Source: Nitrospirota bacterium
Lineage (GTDB): Bacteria; Nitrospirota; Nitrospiria; Nitrospirales; NS-4
Assembly (NCBI GenBank): GCA_005877855.1
Contig: VBOF01000260.1
Span: 1-5,362, forward strand
DNA: 5,362 nucleotides
Direction of reading: 5' to 3'
Under the pieces are notes generated by a model, which was given only the letters and a program-made list of their open reading frames with translations, made no database searches and was not told the origin of the DNA. Each line of letters begins with the position of its first letter. Position 1 is the stretch's first letter. A program made the position numbers and the translations under genes. Below, piece by piece: positions 1 through 5,138 of this stretch.

Positions 1-1077
1 GACAAGATGCTCTCCAGCGAGGAAATCCGGGTCCTGATCATGGCCCTCGGGACGGGCATCGGGCGCGCGCGGGAAGACGGCGACTCCGGCAAGGAGGACA
101 AGGAAGCCTTCGACATCACCCGCGCCCGCTACCACAAGATCATCCTGATGACCGACGCGGACGTGGACGGCAGCCACATCCGGACGTTGCTGCTCACGTT
201 CCTCTACCGCCAGATGCACGAGCTCATCGAGCGCGGCTACATCTACATCGCCCAGCCGCCGCTCTTCAAGGTCAAGAAGGGCAAGACCGAGAAGTACCTC
301 AAGGACGAGAACGCCCTCAGCGAGTACCTGGCTGACCTGGCGGTCGAGGAGGTAGAGGTCTACGTCGAGAGCGGGCAGGCCTTCGTGACCGGCCGGCGCT
401 TTCTGCCAATCCTCAAGAAGCTCATCGCCTTTGAAGGGCTCCTGACCCGTTTCGGGAAGAAGCAGCACGAGGCCAGCGTCCTGCGCGCGTTCGTGGACGA
501 GCCGGGTATCGACCGGGACCTCCTCAAGAACGCGGCGGCGCTGAAGAAAGTCGTGGCCAACGCCACGCAAGCGTTGACGGCCGCCTATCCCAAGGCGCAG
601 ATTGCGCTCGACATTGCCGAGGACGAGGAGCACGAATCCAACAAGGTCCTCTGCCGGATCCACGCGAATGGGATGGCGCACACCCTGGAGATCACCCACG
701 AACTGGTCGGGTCGGCCAACTTCCGGGAACTGCAGAAACTTGCCCCATCGGCCATCGGCCTGGGGCGCCCTCCGTACAAGCTCAAGGTGAAGGGGGAGGA
801 GAAGGAGTGCCCCGGCACGGCCGACCTGGTCCACGCCATCCTGGAGATCGGCAAGCAGGGGGTCGGGCTGCAGCGGTACAAGGGCTTGGGCGAGATGAAC
901 CCCGGGCAGCTCTGGGAGACCACGATGAACCCGGAAACCCGCACCCTGCTCCAGGTCAAGCTCGAGGACATCACCGGCGTGGAGGACATCTTCTCGATTC
1001 TCATGGGCGACGAGGTGGGGCCGCGGCGGGACTTCATCCAGCAGCACGCGCTCGAAGTGAGGAATTTGGATGTGTAA
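1..1077 (+). CDS. gyrB: DNA gyrase subunit B, C-terminal part (5' end outside the window)
   Basis: This is the ATPase and TOPRIM subunit of DNA gyrase, which with GyrA introduces negative supercoils using ATP. The frame is open from base 1, so the Met codon at 7 is internal and 358 residues are visible. The ATPase domain, the transducer and the first TOPRIM motif (EGDSAGG) lie upstream. Visible are DKMLSSEEIR at the start, the metal-binding MTDADVDGSHIRT (acidic residues 52, 54 and 56 of the visible part), IAQPPLFKVKKG, and the C-terminal GLQRYKGLGEMNP with QLWETTMNPETR (about 289-313). Between these lies a divergent stretch of about 150 residues matching the insertion known from Gram-negative GyrB. 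The loop between GIGR and RYHKI is about 12 residues longer than in E. coli and rich in charged residues. The QRYKGLGEMNP and QLWETTM motifs also occur in ParE, but the adjacent GyrA-type partner supports GyrB. The TAA stop lies 163 bases before gyrA. Confidence 0.97.
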   Translation, partial: DKMLSSEEIRVLIMALGTGIGRAREDGDSGKEDKEAFDITRARYHKIILMTDADVDGSHIRTLLLTFLYRQMHELIERGYIYIAQPPLFKVKKGKTEKYLKDENALSEYLADLAVEEVEVYVESGQAFVTGRRFLPILKKLIAFEGLLTRFGKKQHEASVLRAFVDEPGIDRDLLKNAAALKKVVANATQALTAAYPKAQIALDIAEDEEHESNKVLCRIHANGMAHTLEITHELVGSANFRELQKLAPSAIGLGRPPYKLKVKGEEKECPGTADLVHAILEIGKQGVGLQRYKGLGEMNPGQLWETTMNPETRTLLQVKLEDITGVEDIFSILMGDEVGPRRDFIQQHALEVRNLDV

Positions 1078-1078
1078 G

Positions 1079-1101
1079 CAGGACACAAAGAGCGGGTCCT
1101 G
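1079..1101 (+). repeat. Stem-loop just after the gyrB stop
   Basis: CAGGAC (1079-1084) pairs perfectly with GTCCTG (1096-1101) across an 11-base loop, starting two bases after the gyrB TAA. No run of T follows, so it is not a standard intrinsic terminator. It could protect the gyrB 3' end or be one part of the larger folded spacer. The structure is seen in the sequence; a role is only inferred. Confidence 0.4.
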
Positions 1102-1102
1102 T

Positions 1103-1198
1103 CGCCGAGCAGCCCCGCCGAGCGGCGCCTTTCGGCATTGCAGCCCCGCAGACTCGCCTGTAGGCGCCCTCGCTCATCGGGGCGCCCCGCTCGGCGCC
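1103..1198. repeat. Repeat-rich gyrB-gyrA spacer with nested inverted repeats
   Basis: CGCCGAGC occurs at 1103-1110 and 1116-1123, and its inverse GCTCGGCG at 1189-1196. The 10-base arm CGCCGAGCGG (1116-1125) pairs with CCGCTCGGCG (1187-1196), enclosing a second hairpin, GGCGCCC (1163-1169) with GGGCGCC (1180-1186) and a 10-base loop. CAGCCCCGC is repeated at 1110-1118 and 1141-1149. The palindrome GGCGCC appears four times (1124, 1163, 1181, 1193). No T-run follows any stem and no convincing -35/-10 pair was seen. It may be a folded gyrA leader or an interspersed REP-like repeat. Confidence 0.5.
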
Positions 1199-1226
1199 AC
1201 CCGCAAAGCGCTCACTACATCCTGCA

Positions 1227-1233
1227 TAAGGAG
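1227..1233 (+). promoter_or_regulatory. Ribosome binding site of gyrA
   Basis: TAAGGAG ends 7 bases before the ATG at 1241, which is ideal Shine-Dalgarno spacing. It fixes the start at 1241 rather than the out-of-frame ATG at 1234, which abuts the site and opens only a six-codon frame. Confidence 0.85.
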
Positions 1234-1240
1234 ATGACGC

Positions 1241-3763
1241 ATGCCGGCAGATGAACGATTAGTGCAGGTCCCGATCGAAGACGAGATGCGCTCGTCCTAC
1301 CTCGACTACGCGATGAGCGTGATCGTGGGACGCGCGCTTCCGGACGTCCGGGACGGACTCAAGCCGGTCCACCGGCGGATCCTCTACGGCATGAACGAAA
1401 TGGGCCTCGTCCACAACCGGGCCTACCGCAAGTCGGCCAAGATCGTCGGCGAGATCATGGGGAACTACCACCCGCACGGCGACGCGGCGATTTACGACAC
1501 CCTCGTGCGAATGGCCCAGGACTTCAACATGCGCTACTGCCTGGTGGACAGCCAGGGAAATTTCGGCTCGGTGGACGGCGATCCTCCTGCCGCGATGCGG
1601 TACACCGAGGCGCGGCTCACGAAGCTCGCCGAGGAGATGCTCGCCGACATCGACAAGGAGACCGTCGACTTCCGCCCCAACTACGACGAGTCGCGCCTGG
1701 AGCCGCTGGTCCTGCCGGCCAAGGCGCCGAACCTCCTCATCAACGGCGCCGGCGGGATCGCGGTCGGATACGCGACGAACATCCCGACGCACAACCTGGC
1801 GGAAGTGGTGGACGGCCTCATCAGGCTGATCGACAGCCCGGACACGACGGTCGAGGAGCTCATGGAATCGATTCCGGGGCCCGACTTTCCCACCGCTGGC
1901 TATATCTACGGGACGCAGGGCATCAAGGAGGCCTATACCACAGGCCGCGGACTCCTCACGCTGCGCGCCAAGGCGAGCATCGAAACTGACGAGCGGACCG
2001 ACCGCGACCGGATCATTGTGACGGAGATTCCCTACCAGGTTAACAAGGCCCGCCTGATCGAGAAGATCGCCGAGTTGATCCAGGACAAGCGCATCGAGGG
2101 CATCGCGGACCTCCGGGACGAGTCGGACCGCGACGGCATGCGGATCGTCATGGAGCTCAAGAAAGGCGAGATCCCGCTCGTGATCCTGAACAACCTATAC
2201 AAGCACACGCCGATGCAGTCCACGTTCGGCGTGATCATGCTGGCGCTGGTCCACAACCGGCCCGAGGTCTTGGACCTCAAGCAGATCCTGCAGGCCTTTA
2301 TCGAGCACCGGCGTGAGGTCGTGCTGCGCCGCACGGCGTTCGACCTGCGCAAGGCCGAGGAGCGCGCCCACATCCTCGAAGGGCTCAAGCGCGCGCTGGA
2401 CAACCTCGACGCCGTCATCGCCCTGATCAAGCGGTCCCGTTCGCCGGAGGAGGCGCGCGGCGGCCTGATACGACAGTTCGCCCTGTCGGAGATCCAGGCC
2501 ACCGCCATCCTGGACATGAAGCTGCAACGTCTCACCCAGCTTGAGCGGGAGAAGCTGACGCAGGAGTACGAGGAGATCATCAAGCGCGTCGCATACCTCA
2601 AGTCCGTCCTGGCCTCCGAGGCCCTGGTCCGACAGCTCATCAAGGACGAGCTGCTGGCCCTCAAGGAGGAGTACAAGGACGCGCGGCGGACCCTCATCAT
2701 CCCGGAGGAGGCCGAGCTCAACATCGAGGACCTGATCGCGCAGGAAGAAGTGGTGGTGACCATTTCCCACGCCGGCTACATCAAGCGCAATCCCGTCTCC
2801 CTCTACCGGGCGCAGCGGCGCGGCGGCAAGGGGAAGATTGGGATGGGGACCAAGGAGGAGGACTTCGTCGAGACCCTCTTCACGGCCTCGACGCACGACT
2901 ACCTCCTGTTCTTCACGGACGCAGGGAAGGTGTATTGGCTGAAGGTGCACGAGATCCCCGAAGCCGGCCGGGCCGCCAAGGGCAAGGCGATGATCAACCT
3001 CCTGGCCCTCTCCGGGGACGAGAAGGTGACGGCCACCCTGCCCGTCAAGGAGTTCCGCGAGGATCGCTACGTGGTCATGGCGACGCGGATGGGTACCATC
3101 AAGAAGACGGAGCTTGCGGCATACGGGAATCCTCGCCAGGGCGGCATTATCGCGCTGACGCTGGACGAGGGCGACAAGCTGATCGGCGTGGAGATCACGG
3201 ACGGCCAGCGTGAGATTTTGCTCGGCACTCGCGACGGGATCGTCATCCGCTTCAGGGAGGAGGACGTCCGGCCGATGGGCCGCCCCGCGTACGGCGTACG
3301 CGGCATCACCCTGGACGAAGGGAACTACGTGATTGGCATGGAGACGATCACCCCTGACTCCACCACGTCCATTCTCACGGTCACGGAGCGTGGCTACGGC
3401 AAGCGGACGCTGGTAAGTGAGTATCGCCTCCAAGGCCGGGCCGGCAAGGGCATCATCAGCGTGAAGGTGACCGAGAAGAACGGCCATGCGGTCTCGTTCC
3501 ATCAGGTCCGCGACGGGGACGAGATCATGGTGATGACAGCCGAGGGCAAGATCCTCCGCACCCGGGTGGACGACGTGCGCGAGATCGGCCGCAACGCGCA
3601 GGGGGTGCGCCTGATCGACATGGCAGACACCGACCGGGTCGTGGGTGTGGCCAAGCTGGCCGAATCGTCAGGCGAGGGAGCGAGCGAGGGAACCGCCGAG
3701 AGTGGCGGCATGGGTTCAAACGGGGACGAGCCCAGCCCCGCCACCGGGAACAATGGAGGGTGA
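1241..3763 (+). CDS. gyrA: DNA gyrase subunit A (complete, 840 aa)
   Basis: This is the breakage-reunion and DNA-wrapping subunit of gyrase (A2B2), acting on chromosomal DNA. The N-terminal winged-helix and tower region covers about residues 1-495. It has the opening SYLDYAMSVIVGRALPDVRDGLKP block, catalytic Tyr121 in AAMRYTEARL and the quinolone-determining HPHGDAAIYD (77-86). The coiled-coil and exit-gate segment is near 360-470, with LDMKLQRLTQLER at 424-436. The C-terminal beta-pinwheel (about 500-805) starts with the GyrA box QRRGGKG at 525-531, which marks gyrase rather than ParC. Further blade repeats follow (for example GTIKKTELAAYG, GIVIRFREEDVRPMG, GKILRTRVDDVREIG). The tail from 806 is Gly/Ser-rich with six acidic and no basic residues. 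The length fits gyrases that lack the extra E. coli insertion. At the E. coli Ser83 position the residue is Ala82; the E. coli Asp87 equivalent is kept (Asp86). It is probably co-transcribed with gyrB and the following membrane-protein gene. Confidence 0.98.
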   Translation: MPADERLVQVPIEDEMRSSYLDYAMSVIVGRALPDVRDGLKPVHRRILYGMNEMGLVHNRAYRKSAKIVGEIMGNYHPHGDAAIYDTLVRMAQDFNMRYCLVDSQGNFGSVDGDPPAAMRYTEARLTKLAEEMLADIDKETVDFRPNYDESRLEPLVLPAKAPNLLINGAGGIAVGYATNIPTHNLAEVVDGLIRLIDSPDTTVEELMESIPGPDFPTAGYIYGTQGIKEAYTTGRGLLTLRAKASIETDERTDRDRIIVTEIPYQVNKARLIEKIAELIQDKRIEGIADLRDESDRDGMRIVMELKKGEIPLVILNNLYKHTPMQSTFGVIMLALVHNRPEVLDLKQILQAFIEHRREVVLRRTAFDLRKAEERAHILEGLKRALDNLDAVIALIKRSRSPEEARGGLIRQFALSEIQATAILDMKLQRLTQLEREKLTQEYEEIIKRVAYLKSVLASEALVRQLIKDELLALKEEYKDARRTLIIPEEAELNIEDLIAQEEVVVTISHAGYIKRNPVSLYRAQRRGGKGKIGMGTKEEDFVETLFTASTHDYLLFFTDAGKVYWLKVHEIPEAGRAAKGKAMINLLALSGDEKVTATLPVKEFREDRYVVMATRMGTIKKTELAAYGNPRQGGIIALTLDEGDKLIGVEITDGQREILLGTRDGIVIRFREEDVRPMGRPAYGVRGITLDEGNYVIGMETITPDSTTSILTVTERGYGKRTLVSEYRLQGRAGKGIISVKVTEKNGHAVSFHQVRDGDEIMVMTAEGKILRTRVDDVREIGRNAQGVRLIDMADTDRVVGVAKLAESSGEGASEGTAESGGMGSNGDEPSPATGNNGG

Positions 3764-4304
3764 GCAGCCCAAGAAACCCCTCGACCCCCTTGTCAAGACC
3801 GCGCTCGCGCTCTGCATCAGCCTGATCGTCATCACCGTGGCTGGCATGGTCCTGACAGCGCCGGACCGCTCCATTCCCCCCTATAGCGTGATGGCCCAGC
3901 TGGGAGAGATCGTGACCGTCAACGTGCCGCCCAGCACGAGGGACCCTGACATCGAAGCGCTCATCATGCGGTTCCAGACTGTGGGCCACGGTGACCGCAA
4001 CAAGTTAGCGCGTCTACAGATCAAGCCCACCACGCCCGCCGATCTGGCCGGCCTGTACCAGCGCGTGACGATCTACGTGTTCGACAATCCGGGCCTGTCG
4101 GACGACGCTTCCCTGAAGGAGTACCTGAGCGGCAGGGATCCGTTGGCCCGGTCCGGCTTCGAATGTGCAGTGCGAGGGTTGTATCGTCTCACGTCCGACA
4201 CGGAGCTTGGCGCCATGGGGTTCGTGCCGGAATCGGGTGCAAAGGGGGAGCGGCCATCCGTGGGCGCGCGCATCCTCTTTCAAGGCAAGGCGGGAAAGAG
4301 TTAG
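3753..4304 (+). CDS. Unknown single-pass membrane protein downstream of gyrA (183 aa)
   Basis: I do not recognise a family. The N-terminus is short and lysine-bearing (MEGEQPKKPLDPLVK). One hydrophobic segment follows at about 16-36 (ALALCISLIVITVAGMVL), so a bitopic protein with the N-terminus inside and about 145 residues in the periplasm is likely. There is no signal-peptidase or lipobox motif. The soluble part is mixed alpha/beta in character (QRVTIYVFDNPGLSDD, GFECAVRGLYRLTSD) with one cysteine, Cys138. The start at 3753 was chosen because it puts the membrane segment at the N-terminus and overlaps the gyrA stop (3761-3763) by 11 bases. The longer frame back to 3645 would add a basic, Pro/Arg-rich stretch that is only the shadow of gyrA. 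The Shine-Dalgarno is weak (GGGAA), which fits coupling to gyrA translation. Its TAG stop shares bases with the dciA stop on the other strand. The gene is probably real, with function unknown. Confidence 0.75.
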   Translation: MEGEQPKKPLDPLVKTALALCISLIVITVAGMVLTAPDRSIPPYSVMAQLGEIVTVNVPPSTRDPDIEALIMRFQTVGHGDRNKLARLQIKPTTPADLAGLYQRVTIYVFDNPGLSDDASLKEYLSGRDPLARSGFECAVRGLYRLTSDTELGAMGFVPESGAKGERPSVGARILFQGKAGKS

Positions 4305-4780
4305 GACGAGGCCGATTTCTCAAACAGGGCGCGGAGCTGCGCTTGGAGGGCCGGATCGCGTACTGGTTCGAGGGCCGCTTCAATGGAGGTCCGTGCGTCA
4401 TCAGGCACCGCAACCCTTGGTTCCACCGTGGCAGGAGGAAGTAGGGCTGCAGCGCTTGCTGCGACTTCAGGGGCAGGCTTCGTTCCTACGCGTAAGACGA
4501 TGTCGGTGATGGCGTCACCGCCGGCGCACGACGAGAGCTTCGCCAGCAGCTCCGGTTTCAGGAACCGGAGCTGCTGCAGCCAGACCGAGTTCTCGGCGAC
4601 CAGGTAGAGTTTTCGGTGGCGGATGGATTCGGGCCACGTATGGTGTCCGATGTGCTCGCCGACGACCTCGGGCCAGTGTTGCTGGAGCGTGCACTCCAGC
4701 ATGCGGGACTCCATCCCGTGACTTTTGAGAAGCCGGCCGAGGACATCCGGGATCGCGATCAAGCCGGGACGCTTGGCCAT
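4301..4780 (-). CDS. dciA: DciA / DUF721-family replicative helicase operator (159 aa)
   Basis: DUF721 proteins (DciA) interact with the DnaB helicase and help its loading at replication start in bacteria without DnaC or DnaI. The KH-like N-terminal domain pattern is visible at about residues 8-98: HWPEVVGEHIGHHTWP (Trp36, Gly41, His47, Pro50), then KLYLVAENSVWLQQLRFL (58-74, with the conserved Val, Trp67 and Leu71) and ITDIVLRVG at 91-99. An Ala/Pro-rich linker (100-127) leads to a C-terminal helical stretch, DPALQAQLRALFEK (142-155), typical of the family. The ATG at 4780 was chosen because the conserved region begins at once and the upstream extension to 4999 is antisense to the next gene. 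No Shine-Dalgarno is present before this ATG; a promoter placed for a leaderless mRNA is seen instead. It converges on the gyrA-linked membrane-protein gene. The symbol rests on family resemblance. Confidence 0.8.
   Translation of the reverse strand: MAKRPGLIAIPDVLGRLLKSHGMESRMLECTLQQHWPEVVGEHIGHHTWPESIRHRKLYLVAENSVWLQQLRFLKPELLAKLSSCAGGDAITDIVLRVGTKPAPEVAASAAALLPPATVEPRVAVPDDARTSIEAALEPVRDPALQAQLRALFEKSASS
4544..4576. repeat. Perfect 14-bp inverted repeat inside dciA
   Basis: CAGCAGCTCCGGTT (4544-4557) and AACCGGAGCTGCTG (4563-4576) are exact reverse complements around the 5-base loop TCAGG. On the minus strand this encodes residues 69-79 of DciA (QQLRFLKPELL). No T-run follows on either strand. 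As RNA it would be a very stable hairpin on transcripts from both directions. Confidence 0.85.
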
Positions 4781-4786
4781 CAAGGT

Positions 4787-4815
4787 ATCGTAGCCCGCTG
4801 CTACAGGTCCGTCAA
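4787..4815 (-). promoter_or_regulatory. Candidate dciA promoter giving a leaderless mRNA
   Basis: On the minus strand TTGACG (4815-4810) is followed after 17 bases by TACGAT (4792-4787). ACCTTG and the dciA ATG at 4780 come next. Transcription would be expected to start about 7 bases after the -10, at or next to the A of the ATG. The absence of a Shine-Dalgarno agrees. The match is read by eye and not tested. Confidence 0.55.
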
Positions 4816-4821
4816 GACGGA
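4808..4821. promoter_or_regulatory. Palindrome between dciA and the small gene, possible operator
   Basis: TCCGTC and GACGGA flank AA, forming a 14-bp near-perfect palindrome. It covers the -35 of the candidate dciA promoter and touches the first base of the Shine-Dalgarno of the opposite gene. As RNA it could form a 5-bp stem with a CAAG loop just before that site. A second hairpin, GTAGC (4790-4794) with GCTAC (4800-4804), lies beside it. Regulator binding is inferred only. Confidence 0.3.
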
Positions 4822-4826
4822 GGAGG
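4821..4826 (+). promoter_or_regulatory. Ribosome binding site of the 66-aa protein
   Basis: A consensus AGGAGG lies 5 bases before the ATG at 4832. It decides the start of the small gene against the longer open frame beginning at 4616, whose first part is antisense to dciA. Confidence 0.8.
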
Positions 4827-4831
4827 CTGCC

Positions 4832-5032
4832 ATGAAGATGAAGACTCTCTTCGACAACTCGCTCTTCGAGGAATTCATGGGGCAAGCCCTGGAGAAATTC
4901 GAACAGCACCTGAAGAATGAAGGAATCAAGCAGAACCCGCTGGAGCAGCGCATGAGGGGCGCGCGGGAATTTGCGGTCTTCCTGCTGGGCCGGGGGCACC
5001 GCAAAGGGGAGCGGACGAAAGGGCGGATCTAA
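4832..5032 (+). CDS. Small protein of unknown function (66 aa)
   Basis: I do not recognise this protein. The N-terminal half is predicted amphipathic helix with several acidic residues (FDNSLFEEFMGQALEKFEQHLK). The C-terminal half is strongly basic (QRMRGAREFAVFLLGRGHRKGERTKGRI), which would suit binding to nucleic acid or to an acidic partner. There is no signal peptide, no convincing membrane segment (AVFLLG is too short) and no cysteine. The strong AGGAGG and the TAA stop in a compact region argue that it is a real gene. It is divergent from dciA with a 51-bp gap and lies 106 bases before ssrA. No clear promoter was found in the gap for this direction. Confidence 0.65.
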   Translation: MKMKTLFDNSLFEEFMGQALEKFEQHLKNEGIKQNPLEQRMRGAREFAVFLLGRGHRKGERTKGRI

Positions 5033-5037
5033 GCCCG

Positions 5038-5065
5038 GGTCCCACGCGGCGCCACCCGCAGGACC
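5038..5065 (+). terminator. Possible stem-loop at the end of the small gene
   Basis: GGTCC (5038-5042) pairs with GGACC (5061-5065). Inside it GCGG (5046-5049) pairs with CCGC (5056-5059) around a 6-base loop. It lies 5 bases after the TAA of the 66-aa gene. It lacks a T-run, so it is at best a weak or Rho-assisted terminator or an mRNA-end stabiliser. Confidence 0.3.
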
Positions 5066-5073
5066 TCACCGTC

Positions 5074-5102
5074 TTGAATGCGAGCAAGGCAGATGCTATT
5101 CT
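5074..5102 (+). promoter_or_regulatory. Promoter of ssrA, sigma70 type with extended -10
   Basis: TTGAAT (5074-5079) and TATTCT (5097-5102) are 17 bases apart, and the TG at 5094-5095 gives an extended -10. Transcription should start near 5109, about 30 bases before the mature tmRNA end, leaving a short leader for RNase P removal. The repeat GGAACGA at 5106-5112 and 5116-5122, 10 bases apart, lies at the expected start. Confidence 0.7.
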
Positions 5103-5138
5103 TTTGGAACGAGAAGGAACGACCTAAAAACATGGGAA

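Noticed and set aside
1138..1166. TTGCAG with TAGGCG as a gyrA promoter
   Set aside because: The -10 match is poor and lies inside a GC-rich stem, so I cannot support it.
1163..1186. Hairpin as an intrinsic terminator between gyrB and gyrA
   Set aside because: The stem is strong but is followed by GC-rich sequence with no T-run.
1234..1254. Six-codon frame overlapping the gyrA start
   Set aside because: The Shine-Dalgarno directly abuts its ATG, leaving no spacing, so initiation at 1241 is much more likely.
1259..1792. Minus-strand frame of 177 codons opposite the start of gyrA
   Set aside because: It is a shadow frame rich in Val, Arg and Asp with no ribosome binding site or recognisable motif.
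2195..3502. Long open frame of 435 codons on the minus strand inside gyrA
   Set aside because: It is fully antisense to a well-conserved gyrA, the protein is a Leu/Asp/Arg/His-rich product of GC-biased third positions, and it shows no family resemblance.
3645..3752. N-terminal extension of the membrane protein back into gyrA
   Set aside because: It is Arg/Pro-rich shadow sequence of the gyrA tail. Starting there would bury the membrane segment at residue 52, while the 3753 start gives a normal N-terminal anchor.
4163..4509. Plus-strand frames across the end of the membrane-protein gene and dciA
   Set aside because: They run through two better supported genes in other frames and have low-complexity, motif-free products.
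4616..4831. Longer start for the 66-aa protein
   Set aside because: The added part is antisense to dciA, and a consensus AGGAGG sits 5 bases before the ATG at 4832.
4781..4999. Upstream extension of dciA
   Set aside because: DUF721 similarity starts right after the Met at 4780, the extension is antisense to the small gene, and the candidate promoter lies inside it.
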